A stretch of DNA of 64,000 bases, taken from the NCBI RefSeq assembly GCF_036669915.1, contig NC_089314.1:28618092-28682091 (forward strand), in the 5' to 3' direction. Below are positions 1 through 11,347 of this stretch, piece by piece. The notes beneath the pieces were generated by a model. That model did no database searches. It was not told where the DNA came from and worked only from the letters and a program-made list of their open reading frames with translations. A program made the translations under genes and the position numbers. The DNA comes from Pocillopora verrucosa (Eukaryota > Cnidaria > Anthozoa > Scleractinia > Pocilloporidae). How positions within the stretch are numbered: position 1 is the first letter of the stretch; each line of letters opens with the position of its first letter.

Positions 1-789
1 TTTTTTAAGCTACAACTTTCAGTTATAAAAAAAAAGATATTTATAACCAGTCACAATTTAGTCACATATGCCACATAATCCAATAACATATTTCTTTCCT
101 TAACTGATTATCATTAGAGATTACAAAGATCACTGCTCATCACACCACTACCAATAAGCTTAACTCTGCATCACACTTTTACATTCTAAGAGGATATATT
201 TCATTAAATCACAGTAAATTTTCACAAGTCTATCACATGATGGGCATGTTCTCATGTCCACTGAATTAACTGGAGTATGACATGTGAAGTTATGAAAACC
301 ACAAGACATAAAGGTAAGTAATTCAACTCTCACACAATATGAAAGGGAAAGTAAAAAAAGATTTTTATAGCACAAAAGCCACATGAATATGATCTAATGG
401 GAAGAAAATGTTGATGACCAATATCAATTTTCATTTCAACAGCCATGGAAATAAAATTTATACTGAAAACTGCATTGATGTCTACTTTGGTTTCTTTTTG
501 CTCATAGTTTCCTGCTGATGCTTTAACTCCTTTTAAGAGTAATTTGCTAGTAATGCCCAGGCTTGCAAACAAGTTGTCTGCAGCTCGGTGGTAAAACATC
601 ATACAGAGAAATAAGAAGGTCTGTGTTGTTCACTTCCCTCTGAGAAAGTCCAAAATTTTCTTCATTGCATGCTTGTGATAAAACACTATTTTCTTCATTT
701 GCTCAAAATCTACCATGTCTCTTCTTTTCTTGTCTGTTGGTTAATGTAATTTTTCAGTGCTTTAGCATGCTTCAAATTTTAAAACATAC
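1..789. other. Non-coding: HNF4 intron reaching the window edge
   Basis: This stretch lies 3' of the HNF4 exon that ends at 790 on the minus strand. No continuation of the ligand-binding domain could be found on that strand. A tRNA box-A-like stretch (CAGCTCGGTGGTAAAAC at about 580-596) suggests a decayed SINE head, but no box B is clear. Confidence 0.6.
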
Positions 790-3700
790 CAGGATTGAAG
801 AATACAATAGCCTTAAGGCAAGCATGTTCTGTATCGTCAACATTCCACTCTTTCATTGGCTCAACCACTTCATCCAGTACACGAGTTGATATTCTCCGCA
901 CCTCAGCATCAGCCGCTGTTCTTGGAATGACAAGGTCATTTCCAAGTAACAAAACATCCTTTAGACTCATAGACCGTCGTGAAACACCCAATATTAAGTG
1001 TTCAGAGGCATGCGCCCTTAATAGGGCAACCTGATCATCAAGCATCAGTTCACAAAAGGCAGGTATGTGTTTGGCCCATTCCACAAGGACCAGGAGTTGT
1101 TGACGCATTGATTCACAAATGTCACTGTAGTTTGCCTCCTTATCCATGCTGAGGGTTTCTACTATTTAACATAAAATTCAGTAAAACTGATATTAGATAA
1201 AGTCAATTTTTGTAAGGGTAAAAAACAAATTTTAAAGAAGGGGGGGAAGTGAAAATCACTGTAATTGATGATCTACAAACAAGATTAAGTGATATGCCCC
1301 CACATTATATAAAAATGCACCCACCGATAGCAAGGCTCCAGGTGGGGGAGAAGGGGATAGAACTAGGTGTACATGTAATACCCCTGCGTGCATTTTCCCT
1401 CTTTCTCCTCCCCCCTCCATCTTCCCCTACAAAACCATCAATTAAACCCATTAACTCCCAAGATCTGGTTGTCAATTCTCTCCTCTAGCTGCTACATATT
1501 TACATGCGAGTAAGTTACCAGAATTTGATATTAGATTAAGTTAAAAATTCCTAAGTTTGATTATTCTTACTATCTGTTTTCTAGATGACCTAAAACTGAG
1601 TTAACGTAAATCGCTTGTTTTCCTTTTTAAAGAAATTTGATATCAAAGGAGAGTGAACAAAAAAAACTACCTTTTCACCCCAACAGATCATAATAGAAGT
1701 TTTAATTCAATTAACTATGTAAGATTTAAAACTCTGTAAGATTTAACTACTTGACCTTAGTATTGATCAGAACCTGAACTCTCCCAACTATCATAAAGTA
1801 CATAATCAAAAATATAGATAATGAGAATTAAGGAAATTATCTACTGGTAAATACTGTTTGAATATACACCTGTAACACCTAGGGACCCAAGAAAGTTCAA
1901 GACAAAAAAGATATACACTTTACAGGTAAGGAAAGTTATCTCTCAGATATGGCATATAAAGGACATTTACCTGGAGGTGAAGTTGCTGGTCGTGACAAAA
2001 TCTCAGCTGACAATAAAACATCTGTGGTGAGCCCAAACTTGCTGTCCGCTTCTTCCCCACGTGGCCTTTTTGAAATTGTGTCCCTCTCATTTTGAACAGC
2101 TACAAAAAAGTGAAATTTCTATCACCTTTAGGATAATTTTATACCTTAAACTCCCATGATTGACCAACAGAAAATTTCTCCTTTCAATATCAATGCAATA
2201 TTAAACAGGAAAGAGATAAGAAAAAGAATAATATCAGTTAAGAGATTATTAAATGATGCAATACCAAACTCTTCATACTAACATCTTAAGAATTGTAGGG
2301 CAGACAGTAAGGATAATCACTGAATGAGATCTTGGGATTTAAAGGGTTAACATCTTAGCAAACTTTTGTCTCGCTGATGTGGAAGGGGTAGTTTTCACAG
2401 AGTGGCAAGAAGACAAGAAAAACTAACGCATTATTTAAAACTTTTAAGTTGTTTAGTGGCTGGATATGTCTCTGTAACACTATAATTGTGTGAATATCTT
2501 ATCATTAATCTTTATATTTTACTTTCTTAATTATTTTTGTTAACAACTCATCTGGATTGAGCTTTTAGCTCATAGGCGTTAAAAGTAGAAATAAAAGATT
2601 CATTTTTACACTGATTGATTGACAACTGTTAAATACAAATGAAAATAAACTTGCGACTGAAGTAGACCCTTCAAGCCAGGATAAAATCAGAGCTCATGAA
2701 AATAAAAGCCTTGGAATATGGGACCACGGGATTATTAGTAATTCAACAAATAATATACAATTTGCTATTTAGGAGTTTCTCTAAGTTTGTTAGTGCCCCA
2801 CTGAGACAGTCTGAGAGAAAAAATTCAGAACCAAATAAAAAAGATTAACAACCCTTTTTCTCACAGAATGATGTGTTTCAAACACTGTAAACCATTAAGA
2901 TAATGAGAGTCAGGAAATAATTTTGCCTTATTGTAGCAGCAAATTCTCAGTGCTGGTCAAAAAAATATATGTTTACCACTAAGAAACTCCATTTTAACAT
3001 TGGAAATGAAAGAGTTAAAGCACAAAATCCACCTTACTGTCAGAGAGATACTTGAACTGAGGACCTCTATATCAAAACTGTGACACATGACACCTCAACC
3101 AAGCTGCCATTTGATGAAATGACTGACATTAACACAAACTTGGTAAAAATCTCTGATGCCACTGAAGTGATGATATTTTAGTTCCTTTTTTTAGATTTAC
3201 AGCAGTTATATCCTGAATACTTCGGTTAAAATTTTTCAGGCTTTTCGATTCTAATCCCTATTAATCTTTTTAATCCTTAATGGCTTTGTTATTTAAGATT
3301 TATACTCCTCATTTTGATGGGTTTTTTTTTTCTTGCAAAACAAGAATTTTGGGCACAGAAATAATTTTTCGTGTCGCAGAAAAAAAACAACAAGACTCCT
3401 TTAAATCCCAAAAGAGATTAACAAGCAACTTCTCCTTGCCATGTCAATATATTATTCAGCAGCTGGAGAGCTACAGATGGTTATCTTGACCAAATTCTTT
3501 TTTCTAAATCACAAAGAGATGTAAGGCATTCAGAAGGGAGAATTATTCCTCACATGTTAGAAGTTGAAAGGTTGAATACTCTACTTTACTGATTTTTCTG
3601 ACTGTTCCTGAACCTACATACTGTCACCTTAAAGGCTGTTAAGAATTTGTCATAGGCATAGAACAAAGAAAATATCCAAGTTCTCAACAAGGTAGATATT

Positions 3701-5658
3701 AACATCCCTCTGGTATTTGTTTAAGAGGAGGCTGCATACTTTAAATCTCAGGTACTATCTTTCTGATACATTAATTTTTTTTTTCAGACCAGCTACATTG
3801 GTAAGAAGTTTTCAGTTGTAGTGGAAGAGTTTAAACTAAAATAAACAACACAACAGTTTGAATCAATGGATGAAAAAAATGTTTGTCAATTTTGAGCATT
3901 AACTTAACAAAAATTTGTCTTAACTATATGAAGGAAACTTGATGTATGTGAACCTCTGTAGCTCAGTGGTAAAGCTTCTAACAGGAAATTACAATGTCTG
4001 AGGTTTGCATAAAAAATGAATCACATTTTGGCAGTTGAATGAAAAGTGATCAATTATTCCTTAACATTCCACTTAATAAACAGACTCCATGCTGCTGTGT
4101 GTCTGTTTAGTAATGGGTCACAGATGACGTCAAAATGTGGTATGAACAAACAAGTGGTAAACAAGGCACAGACCCACATGTTACTGATGTTTTTACCACA
4201 CTTTGACATCATGTTGTTGACAGCAACATGGAATCTACTTGTTTTATTTAACAAAGACGCAATTTTTTTAAAAAAGAAACATCAGCTATGCGTCTGTCCT
4301 CCACTAGATCAAACATTAATAAAGACCAATCAAAATTCATGCATTTTTCTGCTGATATAAATTTGCACCTTCAAGCCATTTTTTCAATGAACATATTATA
4401 AATTGGATGTCATCCTTAGTGGTTTGCAATGAAATTTGAGCAAATAGACCTTAATTGTTGATTTCAACAATGTAAACTTGTAAATTTACAAGAGGGGCTA
4501 TGCCTCTACTTTTTTAATCTAAAAATTCAGTTCTCTCTTTGGCTGCATATCACGTGCTGTATTACCCCTCTCAAAATAAAACAAAATTCTGCGACTTCAA
4601 AATATCAAGTGAAAGAGGGCCATTGGTCGTTCGCAAACATTGTGTAAAGTGTTGATTTTAAAGCGTTGGAGTCCATTTTAAATATTATTAGAAGCTAATA
4701 CACAAAGTGGTTTGGATTTCTTTATACAAAATACAATAAATTTTGAAGTAGTAACGCAATATAACTTTGCGTCTGCACGAAATCTCAGCGTCAAACGGTG
4801 AACATCAAGACTTTTTGGTAGACTGATTCAGTGAAAAATATATATAACTTTGAATCCGCTCCGATCAGTTTTTTGTTTTAAATATATTTGTATATGTAAA
4901 CTGAAGATATACGATGTGCTTTTGTCCTTAAACCGTGTCCCGGGATTATTTTATTATTTTCAAGATCTTCCTATTTGCATTTCGACAACAAACTGTCGAC
5001 ACGCGAAGTTGCTTATTAAAAGATAGAGCCGGTACTCGCTTCGACGAGATTTATCACTTGAAGAGAAATTAAAATGCTTATAATATGATAAAAGTTCTGA
5101 ACAGAGTTGGGTTACAATGGCACCAAAGGGTTAGCTTCTTCTCAAACCATAGTATTTGTAAATCACATAAAAGCAAACGTCAACCTTTGTGAAGAATTTA
5201 CGATTGAGCACGTATATGGATTACGTCGAAAGCAATGGCTGAGCGTGATGAATAGATTTTTCTCACCTTCTTTCTTCATGCCAGCCCGAAAACATTTTCT
5301 CAACCGACAGTAGCGGCACTGATTTCGTTTGTCCTTGTTGATCACACAAGCTCTTTGAAAGCGACAGGCGTAAACATGGTTCTTTCTTACGCTCCTTCGG
5401 AAGAAACCTTTGCATCCATCGCAACTCGACGCTCCATAGTGCTTGCCTGTAGCCTTGTCCCCACATATCAAGCAGGCCCCGTTGTCAGCATCGTCTGCAC
5501 GATAAGAGCAAAGCAGGAAACAGTTAAACAGCTCACCTGTGATTATTTTGAATGTGCGTGATGTAACAAACACGATCTGCAAGCGATCATAGTTGTTTAT
5601 TACCGCTTTTGCTCGAGCTCTCGGCCTGCTTCACACCATTCAAAAGCTTGTCGGTCAT
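790..5658 (-). CDS. HNF4: HNF4-type nuclear receptor (NR2A), 5' part; 3' exons beyond window
   Basis: Ligand-type transcription factor of the nucleus, binding DR1-like DNA sites as a homodimer (family knowledge). Exons on the minus strand: 5604-5658, 5267-5494, 1971-2099, 790-1158. All introns are phase 1 and all joins keep frame, giving 260 codons. Start ATG is at 5658-5656 with an in-frame stop upstream. The DNA-binding domain is at about residues 26-91, with zinc ligands C26, C29, C43, C46 and C62, C68, C78, C81, P-box CDGCKGF, and the hinge start MKKEAVQNERD that is diagnostic of HNF4. The fourth exon holds the first half of the ligand-binding domain ([31 protein letters not shown]) and ends at FFNPG with donor GTATGT, where vertebrate HNF4 also has an intron. 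Helices 8-12 and the AF-2 were not found in 1-789, so roughly 200 residues lie off the left edge. Paralog assignment within HNF4 is not attempted. Confidence 0.95.
2143..2350. mobile_element. MITE-like element, family A, copy 1
   Basis: Element of about 208 bases in HNF4 intron 2. It begins with a TTAAACTCCCATGA-type end and finishes GGGATTTAAAGGGTTAA. Internal landmarks shared with the other family A copies (13379, 13654, 15067) are TTTCTCCTTTCAATATCAATGC, an ACCAAACTCTTC block and GGGCAGACAGTAAGGA. The two ends are inverted versions of each other. No coding capacity. Confidence 0.7.
3044..3115 (-). repeat. tRNA-like SINE head (degenerate)
   Basis: Minus strand reads AGCTTGGTTGAGGTGTCATG and then GAGGTCCTCAGTTCAAGTAT, spaced like the A and B boxes of a tRNA-derived promoter. 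The cloverleaf is broken, so a SINE relic is more likely than a tRNA gene. Inside HNF4 intron 2. Confidence 0.4.
3409..3575. mobile_element. MITE-like element, family C, decayed copy
   Basis: Starts TTTAAATCCCAAAAGAGATT and continues AACAAGCAACTTCTCC, then ATATTATTCAGCAGCTGGAGAG. This matches the left half of the better family C copy at 31421. The right half is degraded and ends in AAGTTGAAAGGTTG. Inside HNF4 intron 2. Confidence 0.55.
3949..4012 (+). repeat. tRNA-like SINE head (degenerate)
   Basis: Contains CTGTAGCTCAGTGGTAAAGC, a near-perfect tRNA A box, followed about 30 bases later by TCTGAGGTTTGCAT, a decayed B box. No acceptor-stem pairing is evident. Probably a tRNA-derived SINE fragment in HNF4 intron 2. 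Confidence 0.45.
4085..4233. mobile_element. Foldback (hairpin) element of about 150 bases
   Basis: The left arm (CTCCATGCTGCTGTG, later GATGACGTCAAAATGTGGTA) is repeated in inverted form at the right (TACCACACTTTGACATC, then GACAGCAACATGGA). The arms are imperfect, so the insertion is not very recent. No ORF of note. Typical of a non-autonomous hairpin MITE. Confidence 0.6.
4601..4770 (+). repeat. 170-base direct repeat, copy 1
   Basis: From AATATCAAGTGAAAGAGGGC to ATAACTTTGC, about 90% identical by eye to 8661-8830 and the same length. The copies flank HNF4 exons 1-2 and the HNF4 promoter at a distance of 4.06 kb. Short shared sequence continues a little further right (GTGAACATCA). No coding potential. 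Confidence 0.8.
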
Positions 5659-5723
5659 TGACGACGACAAGAGTGGACTTTATCCCTAGAGAACACTGTG
5701 TTCCGAAACGGAACCCTCTACGT

Positions 5724-5733
5724 TATATTTATA
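5724..5733 (-). promoter_or_regulatory. TATA box of the HNF4-like gene
   Basis: The minus strand reads CTATAAATATAA here, about 66-75 bases upstream of the HNF4 ATG at 5658. A start site about 30 bases downstream would fall near 5695-5700, giving a 5' leader of about 40 bases with no upstream ATG seen in it. The motif is seen; its use as a promoter is inferred. Confidence 0.5.
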
Positions 5734-8660
5734 GCCAGTGAAATTGTACTTTGAACTCGACGGGTCTCCGGTTGAGTTTGGAGAAAATACGACTACTCAT
5801 GGCTGCCACGCATCGGAGCAGGCTTATCATAAATGAAGGGTGGTTCTTAGGATGTCATGTGACCCCAATGCCTAGCACGAGATGGATGCGAGATGTCGAT
5901 TTCGACCCGATATTGACCGAGGTCAACTTGAAAACAAAGCAATTTTTTCGATTCAGGAAAAAAATAGTTTTTCCCAGAAACCACATATTTATTACCAGCA
6001 AATGTCTCACGCCATTTTGTCTGTGTACCCTGCGCGACAACCCTTTTGCGTCAAGGGCAGGGGGTCTCCGAAAAGTTCTAGAGAAGACGACAAAAACCCA
6101 GCTGTAGGAAATGTGTGAAATAGTAAAGGTCATTCGAGGTCTCGGCTTCAACACTAAGTGAACAACTTGTCAAAATCGTAATAGGTACTTCACGTAAAAT
6201 CAACAATGATTTTGGTTTCAGATTGGCAACTTCAATTGCAATTTCGGCAAAATTCCGTCATTACGTACCTTTGTAGTTATGTCGAGTCCAATCACGAGTT
6301 GTCTTACTGCCACGTTTTTAGTACAATTCAACGCCCAAGTATGGCTCTCGCCTCGGTCGTTTAAGGTCAATTAAGGAAAAACAACTATGATTAAAAGCCA
6401 GTAGATATGATATCCGTCATGTCTCTTTATTACCTTGGGGTAAGGACAGATGCGGTGAGACAAACTAATATACATATTGTCTATCAAACAAGCCGTTAGG
6501 CCGTTAAATATCCACAGGTTTCTCTCCAGCTGTGTCATAGACAAATTAAACACGAATAAACATTAAAGGATTTTGTAATTTTTAAAATCCTAAAATAGCT
6601 AATCTTCTTATCTTATTCTTTATAGGCACGTGTATTTTGTATTTATCTAAGAACAATAGAATATTTTAACAGAAAAAACAGCGAATATAAAAAAAATTGC
6701 TTACGGTAGCAAGTTTCAGATCAGCAATTGTTTTATCTGACTTCCTGGCGATTCGAAGTCACTTGCGTAAGAGTTTGGTTTATCAAATGTTTCACAGATG
6801 GAAAAAATTTTATAATAGAAAAGAAGAGAATATTAGATACTGACAGGGATAGTGTGGCGCAAGTTCATTCAAGTTTATATAAACACACCCCCACCCCCAC
6901 TCCCTCCCCGGAAGTGACACGGTTTTGAAAGAGGAAGTAAAATATTACCTCGAATGTTTAATCCCCTAGGATCGGTGAGATTACATCACCCCTTATCTAT
7001 ATACTCTTAACTCGCTCGCCTCTTGTTAAAACAAAATTAAACCTATGTAGTATTCTGAGTAACATTCAATTGTCAGCCTAATATTAATAATAGAAGTTAC
7101 GAAATTTCAAGTCAAATGACTCGAAAGATTTATAAGTTAAAGTACAATTTTTAAGCCGTGCTTTATACAAAGTCCACATGGTACCATCTTGAATAGAAAA
7201 ACATAAGAAACAATGCCTCCCTTAAGTGCCATCAAACCTGTCAAGGCAAATACTGACTGACAACACTCATGAACAATCCTCCAAAGCTGATGTTTCTTTT
7301 GAGGTTGATGTAACCCCACAAAAAATTTTCCTTGATGAAGATTGCTTGACGAGTCCAATCACGAAATTTTTAGAGGCGCATGCAACCTTCATTTTTCGAT
7401 CGATTTTTGGCTCTTTCGGCATGATGTACCTGCAAATTTAGTAATGATGATACTACAGCCAGATCTTTCACCAAGATTACATCATGTTTCGGGTTTTAAA
7501 TTTTTGCAGATTTCAATTGCAGATCGTCCTCGATCCAGAAAGCTAAATTTTGTCGAAAAATCTGGCAAATTAAACGCAGCAAAAATTTACCTCCTTCAGT
7601 TATGAAAATAGTGTCAATTCGTGTTCTTTGGATGCGGACCCACTCGAAATATCGATGCATTCAATATCATGATAAAAGTATTGGGCCTCTTTCAATGTTT
7701 ATTCTCTTCTATTTGATAAGTAATGCTTGATCAGCAATTTCAGCTATCTCCAATTGCAAAACGTTATTCCCACAAAGCAATAAGAATCCCTATCACGCCA
7801 AAAACACACTGCTGTACAATTTTTATGCTATCCACTATGTGTCAATTCTCCTCTGCCAGGCAATTCCCTTAGCCCGCCTCTTATTGCTTTTAAACGCGAA
7901 AAAAAGTAAATTTATTTTCTTTGTTATTAATCGTGGAAGTAGGGGTACAACTTTATTTTCACCCGGTGTTTTCATTCATGTAAAAACTCACAATTATTTA
8001 AAAGGATAAAGCAAACTAGCTGCCCAAACTAGGAAAAGCTAACAACTTATTGTCAGTATTAGTTAAACCTGCATTACAAGGATCCCGTGTATAAACAGTA
8101 TATCAAATAACTAGACAGATGCGTTCCTCAATTCATCTTAAACTCATTTAGTTAGATTTATTTCTGTCGGTAAGCTTTTCTCTTGCACCTCCTCGCTGCT
8201 TCGGCTAACACATCTTTTACAATGATTAGTAAGTGGCTGAGGCGTTGATACCTTGTATTCAGAATTTCTTAGATTTTAAGAGGGGTTTCGTTACGCTGGA
8301 AGACCGTGAACTTAAATTGATATTTCGAATTCTGTGGTTAATGACTTTGTACAATAATTGCTGCACTAACGGCCCATTTCTCACCGATGATGCAGCCGCA
8401 CATCTCCCATCAAAGATTGCGTGTATGACTGACTTTCGAGTCACGAACTAGTGAAATACCCCTTGCAACCTGTCATTATTTCGAGACTGTTCTCTTTCAT
8501 TAGCTTTACTGATTTTGAATGATTATTAAATGTCGCCGCGGTATCTTTCATCTTCTGCGTCTGTGCCCCCCTATAAAGAGTGCAAAAAGTTAATCGTATG
8601 CCTGACGGACATCGCTAACCACAAGCGGAAAAACAATTTTGACAACAATGAAACAGAACA

Positions 8661-8830
8661 AATATCAAGTGAAAAAGGGCCATTGGTCGTTCGCGAACAT
8701 TGTGTAAAATGTTGATTTTACAGCGCCAGAGTTTATTTTAAATATTATAGGAAACCAATTAACAAAGCGGTTTGGATTTCTTGATACAAAATACAATAAA
8801 TTTTGAAGTGGTAGCGCATTATAACTTTGC
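8661..8830 (+). repeat. 170-base direct repeat, copy 2
   Basis: Partner of 4601-4770: it starts AATATCAAGTGAAAAAGGGC and ends ATAACTTTGC, with scattered substitutions and no net length change. It lies in the gene-free stretch between the HNF4 promoter and the anoctamin gene. Either a dispersed element or a local duplication. Confidence 0.8.
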
Positions 8831-9414
8831 ATACATCAGTGTGAACATCAGCAGACCTCATACATAGTGCGTATTCTAGGCATGCTGTTCTAGATTTTTA
8901 GGGGTCTTCTCTATTTGTATTTTTTGTGTGTGTTTAGAGCTTTTTCCGGGCTCTTGAGAGGTTCGTATTATTGGTTAAAACTAACAAAAAAATATTTGCC
9001 GTTGAATGTAACACTCCTTTTTATTTTGAAACGGGAAAAGCAAACACAATGCACAATAATTTCTATTTTTATATCTTCTGCTTCCAAAAACAATTCATTA
9101 AAAAATTAAACGAAAAGTGCTGAATAATGGGTTTTTTTCAAGCAAAACGTGATAGATGCCTGTCAAATATTACTCGGAAATCAAGATTAAAAATAGAAGG
9201 GCTGACTTTGCTGTTGAAAGCCAAAGACACACGAATTTTATGCGTTTACGAAACCTGTTCAACAGAATAATCCATTTTTGGTTGTTTTTTACATGTGAAG
9301 ATCTAAAACATAGTAGCAACATAAACAGATTTTTCATGGACCCCCTACCACTGGGAAAGAAGGGAAATTGCCAAATTATTCGCCTTTTTTTGGCCTAAGG
9401 AAGGAGTGCTTATA

Positions 9415-9445
<31 letters not shown>
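9415..9445. repeat. CATA microsatellite
   Basis: About eight tandem CATA/ATAC tetranucleotides in intergenic sequence. Confidence 0.9.
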
Positions 9446-9446
<1 letters not shown>

Positions 9447-9879
9447 CTTTATTTAAGCTCGAAATTCAGTGTAGCTGTAGAACTGATATCTTTGAGAAAA
9501 AAAAAAAAAGCTATAATGAAATAAAAATATGCTATCTTACAATTTCAATATTACTGATTTATAAACTATATACAACTAAAAGCTAAGAGAGAAAACTAAG
9601 AGGGAAACATAACTTGTAGACCTACTGTGGAAAAGCTTCTTAGGAAAAGGCGCGTCTTCTTGCCTGTGGACGCAAGAGAAGTACTTCAACCTTCCTCCTC
9701 CCCCAACCCCCACCATACAAATCTTTGTGACTTTTCATTTGCAAAATCACATTTTCAGACCCGAAACCACACCAGACTCAATAAAACACCGTAAGACGAC
9801 TACCAGTTGGTAAAAACTTGTGGTTAAATAAGAAAATCGATAGGAAATGGCTCTTCATACTAGCACCAACATAAGCCCC

Positions 9880-9976
9880 AGCTACTCTCTCCTCTCTAGT
9901 GGGTAATTTATTTAACATCCACACGGTAGGGAGCCTCGGGGAGAGTTCTCGAACCGATAACTGTTTCTCTGCAGAG
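9880..9976 (+). other. Possible 5' untranslated exon of the ANO10-like gene
   Basis: A strong donor (CTGCAGAG|GTGAGTAAAC) closes a short stretch 1.3 kb upstream of the acceptor at 11295. It holds no long reading frame. The donor is seen; the exon's left edge and its link to ANO10 are inferred. Confidence 0.35.
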
Positions 9977-11295
9977 GTGAGTAAACTTTAGCTCTGATTC
10001 TTATAACTTAATCAGTTTGAATGTTTAACGTTGTGCCTCAAGCGGTATATTAAGCGTTGAAATTTTGTTTTAAGTGGTTATACGGGAAAAAACTGCAGAA
10101 GTTTTGGAAATTTTTGTGGCAGAAAATTTACATGTTGAAGTCAAGTACTTATTGATCACTCGAAATCGTTAACACCATTTAAATTTTAATGTCGTTTGTC
10201 TACAGAGAACTCCATAGGAACCATATTCTGTGTCGTTAAACATCACAGTGGAAACTTTCATTTGCATTTACGCAGTGATATCAGAATTTTGTACAGGTGA
10301 ACTGTAAAGCACTGTATTTCATCCACTAATATGGCGCAACGGGATTGATTTGTGTATGTTTACAATCTAAACTCTCATATTAAGCATATTTGCTCTCGTT
10401 AAACTCACAACTTTACCACTTGTTTGGAAAAGCAAGGCGAGGATAAAATGCCCATCCTCAAAGTCTTTCATCGGGGTTAGTGCGTGTCGAAGGAATTACC
10501 GAATAGGTAATTAATTTTATACACATAAAATGAATAAAATTATCAATATTGGCATTTGGGAGTGGTTTGGGTGGGAGGTGGGTCGTGCTGACATATAACG
10601 GTCATCAGAATTACCCGCAGAATGATTGTTAAGTGGGGAAAGAGAGTAAAAATAAAAAAAGGCAACTTGCAAAGAATTATTTCATTTATTTACTCGTTAT
10701 CTATTTTGTTTGCTGGCCCCCAATATAATTGTCAAAAGACTTCTTTACAGATTGATTGAAAACTGCTAACTATGATTTTTCAGTTGGCTTTCCCCTTCTA
10801 AATTGAATTATCAGTGAAAATCGTCAATTTATGAAAATAAATCTGTGATTTAAAACAATCAATCTCCATATTTCTCTTCATTTATTTTCAAATTTTGAGT
10901 GATCATGAATACCTTGATTCCATGTGTAGTAATATCACTTAAATGTATTTTTTTCCCACTGCTGTACTACCTTGAATTTGCATCACTAATACATTAATTC
11001 TTCCCAGCTATCATCCACATAATCACTTATTTCACTGATGCAGAGTTTGTAGCAAGCTTTGAGTTTTTGATAAGGAATATAAGGCTCCAAGCTGCAAACA
11101 ATTTGGTTGCCAAGAAAAATAAAATAAGATTTTCACATACACTCCATGTTGCACTAGCAATTTACAAAGGTTTGCTACAAGACCTATAGTTTGATAATTA
11201 GTTGTAAGTTTTTCTCAAAGATTAGACAATATTGACCCAAGTTCAATGTGTGAATGGGGATGTCACCTTTAATAATTGTGCTTTTTTAATCTTAG
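9977..11295 (+). other. Non-coding: presumed first intron of the ANO10-like gene
   Basis: AT-rich sequence between the candidate leader donor and the acceptor CTTAG at 11291-11295. No exon-like reading frame and no recognised repeat were seen. Confidence 0.5.
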
Positions 11296-11329
11296 AAGCA
11301 ACTCACAAATTGTTACAGCGGTGGAATTT

Positions 11330-11347
11330 ATGCAATGCATGTGGTAA
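11330..11347 (+). promoter_or_regulatory. Overlapping upstream ORF at the ANO10-like start
   Basis: A five-codon reading frame (ATG at 11330, TAA at 11345-11347) overlaps the chosen ATG at 11335. Its stop shares a base with the in-frame ATG at 11347 (TAATG), a layout suited to leaky scanning or reinitiation. Any effect on translation is inferred. Confidence 0.4.

Larger units (their letters stand above)
5735..9900. other. Gene-free intergenic region between HNF4 and ANO10-like genes
   Basis: No ORF here resembles a known protein, and no chain of splice-compatible exons was seen on either strand. It holds direct-repeat copy 2 (8661-8830) and a CATA microsatellite (9415-9445). The rest is AT-rich sequence. 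Since HNF4 and ANO10 are divergent, regulatory elements for both would be expected here, but none could be identified by eye. Confidence 0.6.

Noticed and set aside
330..602. 90-codon minus-strand frame just 3' of the HNF4 exon, considered as the missing ligand-binding domain exon
   Set aside because: No helix 8-12 or AF-2 signature is present, and no acceptor in the right phase was seen.
4046..4360. 104-codon frame overlapping a look-alike frame on the other strand
   Set aside because: The mirrored peptides come from the inverted arms of a foldback element, not from a gene.
5495..5582. In-frame extension of the HNF4 DNA-binding exon upstream to a TTG, with a possible 42-base intron at 5495-5536
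   Set aside because: The apparent start is TTG, not ATG, and the implied intron is too short. The exon 5604-5658 with a real ATG, upstream stop, good donor and matching phase gives a better N-terminus.
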